DNA of 64,000 bases. It comes from Acanthamoeba lenticulata (taxonomy: Eukaryota > Discosea > Longamoebia > Acanthamoebidae). The notes beneath the pieces were generated by a model, which ran no database searches, had not been told where the DNA came from, and worked only from the letters and a program-made list of their open reading frames with translations. Location of the stretch: assembly GCA_002179805.1 (NCBI GenBank), contig NAVB01000236.1, forward strand, positions 1-64,000, read 5' to 3'. Both the position numbers and the translations under genes were made by a program. Position 1 is the first letter of the stretch; every line of letters starts with the position of its first letter. Shown piece by piece: positions 13,326 through 24,697 of the stretch.

Positions 13326-13822
13326 AGGAATGGACAGACCGACCAGCGTCCACACCTATGGAAGGCGCAAAGAGCTCTCCCTCCCCCGCCACTCAAATGC
13401 TCAACCCCAATGTACATTACTGCTTGGCGGCGAGTTCTTCCCTACAGTTCACTTCTTGTGCTTCTGCGCCGACACTTGAACTCGCTCCCGCTCGGGCAAA
13501 ACTTTACAGGAAAACTCACGTGGGCGGCCACGCACAAAAGAAGGCGACGCAGAGAAAAGCGGCGAGTACACTCATCATCAGCAGCCTCCCCCTATTTGCT
13601 GCGTGGTCCCGATTCCGGCTAATAACCCGAAGCACAGGACCCGCAACAAGCCCAACAACCTTGGTGCCTTGATTCGCACACTTACATCAACTGCCGCGCA
13701 GTCTTCCATGCCATTGTGAGCACTGCTGCATTTTTTTCTTTCTTATTTATTCTTTTAATTACATTGATCTGCTCTTAATTGGTTGACATCGACCGACGCA
13801 ACGTTCGGATTGGCAACGAAAC
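13326..13822. other. Intergenic region
   Basis: About 500 bases between the Hippo kinase stop and the DGK start. Open frames here lack coding character. A T-rich tract at 13728-13760 sits shortly upstream of the DGK ATG. Confidence 0.4.
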
Positions 13823-16800
13823 ATGGAGGTGCAAACACAAGCCAAAGGGCAGCCCCTTAAGAACACTGGCAGCCCTCTCGCCTCTCCGAAGACGCGCGCA
13901 CGAAGGACCCGCAACAAAACGGTGGCTTCTTCGTCGCCCTCGCGACATTTGGCGGACGAAGTTACCGATGAGGATGCTGTAGATAGTTCTGAGCTCATCT
14001 CGCAAGTCCTCTCTCCACTCGCTGCCTCCTCTTCGCGATCCTCGGGCAGCAACCTCCCCACAACCACAAAGCAGCGTAGAGCCACTGCCTCTGCACCCAA
14101 CTCATCCGCTGCCTTGATGAATCTAGTCAACACTGCTCCCACTCCCGCACCCTCGCCCGCACTTCCCAACGGCTCACCATCGCCTACACGGCGCATTCTG
14201 GGCTTTTCTCGTTCACCTCAGCCCAAGCGAAAGAAATCTCTGCCCTCTTTGGCATCTTCGACCGCGCCTGATGGAAAATGGTTGGGCGAAGTGGACGATG
14301 AGCCCCTGGAAGAGGACGATACTAGCTTCTCTCCTCGCGTGGATGACGACGACGGAGAGGAGAATTGGGTACGCCTCGTTCCTACAAGGGCCCTTTGAGC
14401 CAATCGTCGCTCTCTAACGAGCGGGATGCAGGATTTCTTGCGCATGAAACGGAATGAGGACATGGGCAAACATCTGCTGCACGAGCGCTGCTTCTCCTCA
14501 CCGGTGTGGTGCAATGTCTGCAAGCGCAAGATAAAGGCTAAAAGCAAGAGCAAAGGCAAGCAGGTGTGTTGTTGCTACCTTCCACCTTCTCCTCTCGTCT
14601 CTTCTTTCTTTATGTAGCACTGGGCCTCAGCCAAGGGGGTGAACTTAGCATTGTTCCCGCATACCTGCCACGATGCCCTAGATTCTTTTCCTCCTCCTCT
14701 TCTTCTTCTTTTCCTCTTCTTCTTCTTCTTCTATTACTTCTTTCTTGTTGCTTAACTCTTATCCCTCACAGAGCCAGGCCAAGATGTGCAGCGTGTGCCG
14801 CTACGTGACTCACTTTGAGTGCGAAGCTGGCGCCGCGTGCAACTGCCCGAGCACCTTCTCCGTCTATCCGCTGCTGTCCGCCTCGCCCGAGGTCTTTCCT
14901 CTTGCCCGACAGGGCTCGCCTCCTCCTCCTTCCATCCTGATCTCACGCGCGCCGGCGTACACCACCACAACAACAACGATGCAGGAAGTCCGTCGGATGC
15001 CTCACGCCTGGATTGAAGGCAATCATCCCTCAAGCACTTGCCTTTTCTGCACCAAAGAGGTTCGTGATGTGGTTCAGTTCGGCAAGCGACCGCTACGTCT
15101 CACACGGCTCAACTCGGGGGGGGGACAGGTGTCGGGTCGGGACATGGTTGGCAGTCGGTGCTACTGGTGCCTGGGCGTGGCCCATAACGAGTGCCGCGAC
15201 CAGAACGCGGGCGTCGTCTGTGATTTTGGCAAACTGCGAACCCTCAAGCTGCCTCCCTACGCCATCTACCGGACCGGCAAGGAAGAGCCCGAGCTTGCCT
15301 GGCAGGTACCTTTTTCCTCTTTCTCTTTTATTAAGCACTTTATGGCCATAAAACTGAACTTTTCAAATTTTTTAAGAAATTATTTTCTAATTTTGGCAAA
15401 AATCAAACATTAATAACGAAACCTGACGTGCAGTTGGAACCGTCCTACCTGAGCGGAACGGACTGCAAGCCGTTGCTCGTGTTCATCAACCGCATGTCGG
15501 GCGGGCAGCAGGGACCAGGCGTCATCCAGCGCCTTTCCTACCTCCTCAACCCCAACCAGATCATCGACATTCGGCAAGGTGCGTCCCTATCATCCTTTCC
15601 CCACCCGCAGTCTTCTCGTGGTCTCAACGTTGAACTCGGCCTGGCAGGTGGACCCGCGGTGGGCCTGAACCTGTTCATGCCTCTCATCGAAAAGGCCAAC
15701 GGCTTCCGCATCCTCATCTGCGGCGGCGACGGCACCGGTACAAGCTCTCCTTCCTCTCATTGCCGTCGTTATTCGGCCAAAGCGACTGACTTAGCACTGG
15801 CTTATCTCGATTGCAGTGAACTGGGTGTGCACGGCGCTGGCCAAGATCCAGTTCCCGAGCGAAGAGTCGATGCCGCAGCTCGGGCTCCTGCCGCTGGGCA
15901 CGGGCAACGACCTGTGCGGGTTCCTGGGCTGGGGCACCGGCTACACGGGCGGTGACCTGTACAAGATCATCAAGCGCATGAACGAGGCCGTGCCCATCAA
16001 GCTCGACCGCTGGAAGGTGCGGATCATGGAGACGGCCATCCTCAAGGGCTCCAAGATCATCTCCTTCAAGAAGAAGCACACGCCGGGCAACCGTGCGCAG
16101 GTCAGCGCCTCGGCCGCGCCCTCAGTCACGCCCGTAGGTGCGACCACACCCGGTGGCGCGTCCTCGTCCGCCGACCTCGCCGCGCCCAACCCGCTCCTCC
16201 GCTCGGCGCCACCGAAGATGCCCAACCGCCAGCCCCGGCTGGGCAGCAGCCAGAGCAGCACGTCGCTGACTCCTCGCTCGAAAATCAGCGCGGCTTCACC
16301 CCCTACCTCGCCTCCGCCCCAGCGCCGGCCCCACTCGCCTCAGCTCCCGGCGCGCCGCCTCGAGTTCCCGCCTGACACTGAGTCCGAGGCTGGCGGCGGT
16401 GTCCGCACGCAACCACAACCGGTGCGGTCCAAGCTGTCGGCGACGGGCGATGGCTGGACCGACGGGCGGCGAGTCGATGACGAATCCCTCGCGACGTCAC
16501 CCAGCAGGACGGTTTTGATCGGCACGTCGCCGCGGCGCGGCCACGCCTCCCCGCGCAAGCCGCTGCCGATGCTGCCCCGCAGCGCTTCGACCATGGCCGC
16601 CGTTGGTCTCCACAGCATCACACGCGACCCGATCGCCGACGCCACCGCCCAGCCGGTCCTCCCGCCGCTGCCGTCGGTGACGCCGACCACCGTCCCCACG
16701 TCGCCGCCGTCACCCGCCACCGTCGCCCGGCATGAGGCCCAGCGGCAAGCCTCTCCTGCCTCGGAAAGGTGCCTTTTCTTTCTTGCTCATTTATTTTGTT

Positions 16801-18168
16801 TTTGTGTGAATTAATTGACTAATTGAACTTATTAATGTGACAGGCGAGAAATGCACTTTGAGGAGAGTGACGAGAATGCGGTGGACGAAGTGCACCTGCG
16901 CGGCCGGGCGCTGCAGTACGATGTCACTACTGCGAGCGTCGCGGCCTCGGCCCCGGCAGCCGACGAGAACGATCAGAACGGCAATGACAAGTCGCCCGTT
17001 GTCGTGGTGAACAAGTCCTGGAGTGACGAGAGCAAGGCCGTCTCGGATTGGTCCGACCAGCAGCGCCCCAACGACGCCGATGACGATGACGACGACGTCA
17101 ACAGCGCCCGCAATGATCACGCCGGCGCGTCCAACGAAGAGAACAACGACGACGACGTCGACGACAAGAATGACTTGGCGAAGACGAAGAAGACGCAGGA
17201 GGATGAGGATGATGATAGCAATGAAATTGAGGACAAGGAGGAGGAAGAAGATGAGGATGAGGATGAGGACGAGGAAGAGGGCTCCACCCGGCCGCCAAGC
17301 AATCCGGAGGACACGGAGAGCGAGACGGTGTCTCTCAAGTCCTTCCACCACTCGTTCTCGCTGGGCGTCGACGCCAAGATCAGCATGGCCTTCCATCTGG
17401 CGCGCGAGGCCAACCCCGACGCCTTCACCTCCCGAGGCACCATTCCCCATCACCATCACCCAAGGATACCCTGCATTTTTCTTGACTCATGTTGATCTGA
17501 CGTCGTCATCTTCTTCTTCTTTGCAGGAATGAACAAGTTCAAATACTTTACGCAGGGCATCAACTCGATTCTCGAGGGCGGGTGTAAGAACCTGTCGCAG
17601 GGTATCGAGTTTATCGCGATCGACGACACGGTGATTCATGGCGACGAACTCCCATCCTCCATCGAGTCCATCGTCTTCTCCAACATCCCCGCTTACGCCG
17701 GTACATGCTCTTGTAATTGTCGTCGTGGTGCCGACGTCTGACGCGAGGCGCATGTAGACGGGACGGACCTGTGGGGCAGCGCGCGGCCGTTCGAAAATAT
17801 GAAGCCGCAGAAAGTGGACGACAAGATTATAGAGGTCGTCGCGCACAAGGGCTCCATCCACCTCATTCAGATTAAAGCCGGCACGTCTTGTCCTCTCTCG
17901 CCTCATGCGGTGATGATCGTGTTGTCGTATTTGTGGTCTCATTAACGTCATGTTGTTGCCGACATCAGGGGTGTCGAAGTCGATCTCGCTTGGGCAGGGA
18001 CGAAAGGTGAAGCTGCAAACCAAGGCCATTCTGCCAATGCAACTCGACGGGGAGCCGTGGCTACAGGGACCGGCACTGATAGAAATAGAGCATTTCTCGC
18101 AGGTCAAGATGCTGGTCCCGGTCAAGAAGAAGCTTCGCCTTACCTCTGAAGGCAAGTGCGACGAGTGA
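13823..18168 (+). CDS. Diacylglycerol kinase with tandem C1 domains and a long disordered insert
   Basis: Multi-exon gene. After a disordered N terminus there are two Cys/His zinc modules of C1 type: HERCFSSPVWCNVC...CSVCRYVTHFEC, and HAWIEGNHPSSTCLFC...CYWCLGVAHNEC. The DAGK catalytic domain follows (LLVFINRMSGG, ICGGDGTVNWV, GLLPLGTGNDLCG). The accessory domain is present (FSLGVDAKISMAFHLAREANP, then SRGMNKFKY, then a beta-rich end). Between the two halves lie about 400 residues of Pro/Ser and Asp/Glu-rich sequence. The enzyme phosphorylates diacylglycerol to phosphatidic acid at membranes. Two introns (17437-17526 and 17881-17968) fit the protein only if the donor is GC instead of GT. Stop at 18166-18168. 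Confidence 0.92.
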
Positions 18169-18310
18169 TGATGATGTGGTAAAATTTTATTTATTTATTT
18201 ATTAAATTCATCAACGCTGCGCCAATTCACCACCACGAGCTTTGGCGAGATTCTTGAACGGCACCAACCACACCCAAGTCTCTCAATAGAGGAGAGCCAA
18301 AATGGTGATG

Positions 18311-18382
18311 CACGCCCGGTGGGACTTGAACCCACAGTCTTCCGCTCCGGAGGCGGACGCCTTACCATTAGGCCACGAGCGT
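18311..18382 (-). tRNA. tRNA-Arg(CCG): tRNA-Arg (anticodon CCG)
   Basis: A 72-nt cloverleaf on the minus strand without intron. Acceptor ACGCTCG pairs with CGGGCGT (one G-U). The D stem is GCC/GGC, the anticodon stem TCCGC/GCGGA with loop CTCCGGA (anticodon CCG, reads CGG), and the T arm GTGGG-TTCAAGT-CCCAC. It sits in the 300-bp gap between DGK and the LRR-like gene. CCA is not encoded, as expected for a eukaryote. Confidence 0.95.
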
Positions 18383-18480
18383 CGGTTGTTGTGTTTACTA
18401 AAAATCCGATATATTGTTGAACATACGTCCGGTCACTTTTTTAACCCTGCCTACATGCCCGCTGCTGCCTTGTTTTGGTT

Positions 18481-20642
18481 ATGGCTCCGCCCGTGTGCAG
18501 CTTAAAGAGGATATGTCTGGAGCACTTGTGCAGGTCGCTTGGGCTTCTTCCTTCTGCCGCTTCGACTTTGGATGAAGATCTCCCTGCACACAAGGTGCCT
18601 CCTCCGGTGATCCGTGGCTGCATCAACGTTTTCACTTTAGAGCGTTTTAGTTGGCATTGCTCTCGCGAGAGCTTCAAGAGGAGCTCTACGCCGCTGCCGT
18701 AGCGTGGGGTGCTTGGTGCACGACACCCGACACGCTCCCGCTGCTTTCTGTCCTTCGCCCGACCGGCCTCAACCTCGACCTCGCTGCCACAAGCACCCTC
18801 CTCTTGTGCGCTGTGGGCAGCTTGCAGACGAGTCTCACCCCGGTACCCCTTCGTCATCCGCTGTGGTCCCTCCACATGGGGGCTAAGCAGCGGGCCGCAG
18901 GCGGACAGGGTGAAGCGACTGTTGCTGGAGAACGTGACCGAGTCCTTGCACCCATTTGATGCCCTCTTCGACAGCTCGGACGAGCTGGACTCGGAGGACT
19001 GCGACCTGCGACAACAGGAACGCTGGCACCAGGGCCTCACGCACCTGACTCTGCGTTCTGCACTGAAGGCCACTTCGACCTTTGTGCAGCCGCCCATGCC
19101 CGCCTTCCTCGACTCCTATGCGCTTCCCTCACTTGTTGACCTTACGCTCGAGGGTCTCCACTTGCCCGTCTGGCTCATCGACGCGCTGGAGAGCTGCCCT
19201 CGCCTGGCGCGCCTCTCGCTCGAATACTGCTCCACGACGGAGGACTTCATGATCGGTGCCTGCTGCGGGCGCCTCGCCGCTCTTGAGGTCGTGCGGCTGC
19301 TACATACGAGCGTCGAACAAGCCGGCGCTGGCGAGGCCGTGAACCCGACCCTCGCCGCTGCTCCTCCAGGCAGGTCCCGGCCGCCATGCCGGGTCAACAC
19401 GCGCCTGCACACGCTCACGAGCACCGGGTGGGACTGGCAGTGGCTCCACCGAGTCTTTCCCGCCGTTCCTTCCCTCACTTCGCTCACCTTCCGCTGCATG
19501 AGCGCATCTCTGCTTCATGAAGCTGCCCAGCTGCTCCCGCATCTCAAGCGGTACCGCTTTCTCTTTTGTTTTGTTTTTTTTTTTTTTTGTTTTGTTATTT
19601 ATAGAAAATATCAATAAATGTTGCTGTGTTTTACGCGTAGCTTGCGCTTGGTGACCACCCTCAACATGCCCAAGTCAAATGGGCCGCTCGAGGAGCTGCT
19701 GCTGTCCTCCTTTCCGAGCCTCACGCAGCTCGATCTCGACTCGCCGAGCACTTACAACTGGGCCGAGCACATGATGACGGCAGGAACCTCCTCTTCTTCC
19801 CTCATCTCCGGCCTGCAGGCACTGGTGGTGCCCCAGATGAACTACTTCCGCTCGATCTCGTCGACGGCCAATCCGTTTGCCCACCTGCCCCACTTGACCA
19901 AGTTCGGGACCCACTTTGGGAGCGGAAACGCGACGCAGCTGTTGCGGGACCTCGCCGCATGTGAGAGCCTCGAACGGCTGCGCATCACGGGCGCCTTTGC
20001 TGGTGCGTCGTCCAAGGGCCGTCGAGCGCACTTGACTGAACGGGCTCACAACGATATAACAACACAACAACAACCCAGAGGAAGCGCTGATCGAGTTTCT
20101 GAAGCAGCGCGGCCACCAGCTGACGAGCCTCAAGGTCCACTGTGGCTTGCAACTGTCCCGAGCCGCTTTGACAGCGATCGGCCACTGGTGCACAAACCTT
20201 CGGTCGCTGGAGCTCCGAGCACGCAACTTTGAGCCTGAGACCGGTCCGGCCCCGGCCGAGGAGGCCGTTGGCGGGCCGCAGGGCTTCGAGTGCGTGTTGC
20301 GGCTCACGCGGCTCTCCAAGCTCAACCTGAGCTTCTACTTGTGGACTCAGTACACGGGTAGGCATCGCCGTCATTGCTGTCTCATCAAAGCGTGATTATT
20401 CTTGAATGTAGTGACACTCATCTCGATGCGGCCGGCACACAGTGTCCCTGTTCGAGCAGTACTACTCGCTTCACAACAAGCATCCGCCCTACTGCACCGA
20501 GTGGAGCTATGTGCAGATCGAAGTCTACGCCAACCTGGGCCATGAGATTGCGTACCTCCCGCGCCTGGCCGCCTGTTTCCCGCCCGAGTTCGTCACCACG
20601 CGAGACACGCAGACCTTGCGCGTGCGCCACCCCAAGGCTTGA
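18481..20642 (+). CDS. Leucine-rich-repeat-like protein (possible F-box/LRR)
   Basis: About six exons. The start is ATG at 18481. Clear in-frame joins: DLPAHK to LALLSRELQEELY (intron about 18594-18647) and SLTP to ADRVKRLLLENV (intron about 18841-18899); further introns lie at about 19550-19640, 20003-20078 and 20357-20442. The product, roughly 600 aa, has irregular Leu-rich segments such as LPSLVDLTLEGLHLP, CPRLARLSLEYC, FPSLTQLDLDSP and CTNLRSLELRARN, typical of LRRs in F-box/LRR proteins. The N terminus (CSLKRICLEHLCRSLG) could be a weak F-box-like helix, but I cannot confirm it. A substrate-adaptor or scaffold role is inferred only. Confidence 0.75.
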
Positions 20643-20796
20643 TGGACAGCCAGCCACTCTGCTTGTGCTAGTGTTGTGTTTATGTATAAAGGCACATGTG
20701 CCACGCACACTGCTGGCCGGCCATCCGATCAAGCTGGCTGACAAGCCAAGCTTTGCATGAATTGGTTTCATGGTGGCTTGCACGGAAGGGTCGTGG

Positions 20797-21697
20797 TCAT
20801 TTGCCCTGGACATACCTCGCCACCCACTGAAGGCCCTCGCCATAGCCGGCGCCTTTGACGATGCTGCACATAAACACCTGCAGTGGTTGATTGTGCTCAG
20901 GAGCGGTGTCAAAACGCAGGAGGGAGTTGAACAGGATCGTACCTCGAGTGGTCGTTGGTGAGATTGTAAGGTAACGTTCTTTCCCTTGCCTGTAGTTGTC
21001 CCGGCCAAGCCCAACACCTCCTTCAACTCTGCTTCTCCAACTGCATGGACTCTGCAAATGCCATGTCAAAGGGGTTGTTGCATGCAAGCGACATGGCTAA
21101 ACGAGCGGTGTATGTACTTGTCGATCTTGTTGCCCAGCACCAGGATGGGCACTTTCGCCAGAGCTTCGTTCTTGAGTATGTTGCTAAGCTCTTCGTAAGC
21201 TTCCTCGAACCTGCTTCGATCAGACGCATCCACGAGGTACAAGATGACATCTATCGTAATGGTTAGCGAGACGGGACTAAAAGCATACAGTTCGGACGTA
21301 CCAACGTCAACTAAGTAGTCTCGCCACAAGGGTCGGGCTCCTTTGTGTCCACCCAGGTCAAAAGTGCGAAAAGTGATGTTACCGAGCTTCATCTCCTCCT
21401 GATCTGGTTGGTGTGCCAAGGCCAGTGAGACAGCGATCACACCAGAAAGCTGCATGAGGTGGGTCAAATACTTGGTTGGAAGGTGGGTTGAGTTGATCGT
21501 AGGTGGTTATCCTTGAGCACGCCCAGGAGAGTCGTCTTGCCAGCGTTGTCGAGTCCCACAATCACCATCTTGGCATTTAGAGTCCATATGTCTGGAGAAG
21601 AGGGAGCCAGTCAAGCTCTGGCCATGAAGCAAACGAAACAAAAAGGTGTACCTAGGTAGGCGAGAACATTGCGCATCAATTGATAAGCCCAGTCCAT
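20797..21697 (-). CDS. SAR1: SAR1 small GTPase (COPII coat)
   Basis: Six short exons on minus splice to about 190 aa, the family length. The N-terminal amphipathic helix MDWAYQLMRNVLAYLG is followed by IWTLNAKMVIV. G motifs: GLDNAGKTT (28-36), a Thr in the TQPTFQP switch I, DLGGH in switch II, NKID, and a C-terminal MCSIVKGAGYGEG where family members have MCSVxxxxGYGEGF. DLGGH in place of DVGGQ separates SAR1 from ARFs. SAR1 recruits Sec23/24 to ER exit sites through its N-terminal helix. Exon 1 is 21652-21697; exon 2 begins at 21591. It lies in tandem behind the P-loop gene (start codon 180 bp from that gene's stop). Confidence 0.95.
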
Positions 21698-21876
21698 TTT
21701 GGTTCTTCTAGTAAGGCGTCTAAGTGTGGATGTGCTCCCATCACGGCGTCCTTTTAAAAGCCGTCGGTGTTGCGTGCGTGTCGAAGCTGCGGACGTGGCT
21801 GCCGATCGAAATGCCACGTCGGCAAAAAAAAAGAACCAAAAACAAGAGCAAAAAAAAGTAAATTGTAACTGTTCGA

Positions 21877-24475
21877 TCATGAGGCCCCGCCAAGCTGGCG
21901 CTGGAGGAGAGCCGCGCAGCGCTGGTCGTTGTGTCTGCTGCTGACAGCTAAGGTGAGTTCCACAGGTTCGATTGGCGCCAGCATTCGTCGGGCGTGCAGC
22001 CACTCCTCCGCAAGCCACAAGAACTGCGTCGCGTGCAGGTTCATCTCGGCCGGCTCGGGCTGGTCGGGCGGCAACTTCGCCATCTTGTCGAGCAGGTCGC
22101 GCCACATCGACACTAAAGCCTGCTCCATCGCCCGCACGGCCTGGCCGAGCCGCGCGCGGACGGACGGGTCGTCGAGGAAGGAGAGGCGCGCCGACGTCGT
22201 GTCCGACGCGTTCTGGCTCTCCGCGCCGTGGTCGATCCAGAACTCGCCCGGGATGTTCTTGGCAAAGTAGGAATAGAGCACGTCCATGAGCGGCGCAAAG
22301 TAAAACATGCGCATCTCCAAATAGCCGCCGTCGGGGCCAGAAGAACCGCCGGCGGAGGCTGAGCCGCAGCGCAGCTGGACGGTGTCGGGGTCGAGGCGGA
22401 CGTCGATGCCAAAGCCCCGCGAGAAGCGGGACGTCGCGTCGTGGCGCTCGATGGCCAGGCACGATCGCACCAGGCGCCGAGCCACTTTGTCCCATTGCTG
22501 ATTACCACCAGCGGCAGAAGGAACTCAGCCAAGGGCATTGATCACTTCATGTGGCGCGTTGGAGTTGTGTACCTGGAGAAGAATGGTCTCAGGCAGCTCG
22601 CAAAAGTCGAGTTCCTCCAGGTACTCTGCAAACTCGTCCGCGTGCAGCCACTTCACCTCAGAAGTGCTGTAGTTTTGGTTTCAGAAAATGCTACTTGAAT
22701 AAAAAATGCATAAAATAATAAAATGAAGGAATGATAAACAAATAAAAATATAATATATATCTGTTATCGTACGGGGTGGCGTAGAAGTCTGGCTGTGCAT
22801 CAAGGAACTCGTGCTTCCAGCATTGCAGGATGTGCGTGAAGGTGAAGACCTCGGCCTCGTGCTTGGAGTGCTGCATTCCCTGCTCAAACAGCCGCACGAG
22901 CGTGCCCACGACCTTGTCTACGTTCAGTGGCATCTCGTTGGAGTCGGCCGCTTGGCCTGGCGGCGCGTCTCCGCCCTGGTCGGGCTCCTGAAGATGCTCC
23001 GACTGAAATACGTCGACGATATCGAGCCGCCACCGGTGGGTCCGCTTGAGGTGGTCCAGCAGGAGCCTGATCTGCCGCTCGGGCGCGCCGGCGCCCGCGG
23101 GCAGAGCCAACGGCAGCAGGCCGGCGGCCCGGTCGGCCTCGTTGAGGCCCGGCACGAGAGAGGCCAAGTCGAGCGTGCAGTCGGCCGGCACGCGCGAGAG
23201 GTAGAACAGGATTTGGTGCGAGGCCGGCAAGGTCTCCGAGAGCCAACTCAGCCGGGCGGTCAGCTGGGCCAAACGGGACGGGTTGACCTCGTAGGACCGC
23301 GCGGCGGTGTCGGCCTCGGTCTGACGCTGTGTGGGCTGATCAGCCCGGCAACGGACTCAAAGGGGGTCAAGGCGTGTGAAAGCGGTTGCGTACGTCGAGG
23401 AGAGTCGAGGCATTGATGAAGTAGATGGTCTTTCGAGCCTGGGTCAGGAGCGCCGCGGACCGGTCCAGCACGTCCCGCATCTCGGCCGATGTTGTGTGAC
23501 CCTGGACAGGCGCGATGGTCAGGCCAAAAAGGCCGAAGGGGCTTAGAGCTCGTTAACGTTAAACGTACCTCGCGGCTGGCGTACATCAACGAGTCGAGAT
23601 GATCGCCACCGATCTCGATGAACTGTACCAGCACGAACCTGTTCAAGGCGATTGATCGTCAACAAGCAAGTGGGTCTTTTTTTGGATCAAGAGCGCCAGA
23701 CGCGAACCGGGTGTCTGGTGGGAACTCCTCGCTGGGAAGGCCGAACTCGTCGAGGAAGAACACGAAACTGTCGAGGGTAAGTAGGATGGTGCCTCGTGCG
23801 ATGTCTGTGTCGATGAAGGGCAACTCGTCGCTACGAGACATGAGGAATGACGTGAGCTTTTGCTCTTTCCCCCAGTGGAGTTCAAAGCGAGCAGGGGAGA
23901 GGCACCGTGGCGCGATGGTCTCGTCGGAAAGGAAGCGCGTATTGATGAATGAAGAGGCCAGGACGGGTAGATAGGACGTCAGCTCCAGGAAGTTGAGGTC
24001 CTCTGCATAGCAGAAAGCGTGCAGGAACGTTGACCTGGGGCGTTCGTTTCAAGTGTGAGGTGTATCTAGTGAGGACAAGAAGCCATGGCGATGACGAGTG
24101 CCCACGTACTTGCCCGCATTCTGGTCACCAAGCAGGAGGAGCGTGTAGACTTGCGTGCCCGAAGCAACCACAGAAGCGAACGGACTGTCCAGCTCCACAA
24201 TCTGCATTCCATGTTCTGTCAGCGCACTGTGCAGTTGGCACTTGATGCGAGCGGCAGCAGCACCTCTTCGTGGTGCAGGTCAGGCTGGCGGTAGGCTGCA
24301 CGCTGAACGTACCCTAAACCACACACAACACGCGAGGCTAGCAGTGAGAACTTGCTGCAAGCCAAGCAGGCACCCAGTAAGCACCATAGGGCTCCTTGGC
24401 GATAGGAAGATAGTCAGTCTTGCGTGGCTGGCGAAAGAAGTGCACGCCAGTTTCTTCCTCTCCTTGTGCCGCCAT
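21877..24475 (-). CDS. Uncharacterised P-loop (GTPase-like) protein
   Basis: Nine exons join with consistent phase to 668 aa: 24475-24374, 24302-24264, 24201-24110, 24034-23708, 23638-23569, 23501-23394, 23326-22773, 22666-22573 and 22497-21877. Residues 72-80 read GDQNAGKST after a hydrophobic strand (YTLLLL), a classical Walker A/G1 loop. Further on, FVLVQFIEIGGDHLD (about 188-202) could be the Walker B/G3 strand, and TIYFINASTLLD (about 235-246) a G4-like strand (IN-x-S/T in place of NKxD). The remaining 400 residues are helical and not recognised. A nucleotide-dependent switch or ATPase is inferred from the P loop only. It is divergent from the SLC25A44-like gene (222 bp). Confidence 0.85.
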
Positions 24476-24697
24476 GCTGTGCTCTGTGTTGATTTTTTTC
24501 CGTTTTCTGTTGAAGGAAATTTGAAGAGAAAACATGAACTCCGTCGGAGAAAACGAACGAAGAGGTTGTCCTTGATTGTTGTCCTTCCTGACTCAGCTTG
24601 CGGCTGTCCTTTAATCAACTGTGATTGATTGTTGGTTTCCATTGTACGAACACACTGAACCACCTTCCGACGCTGATCTCCTCGCGTGCTCGTAAGA

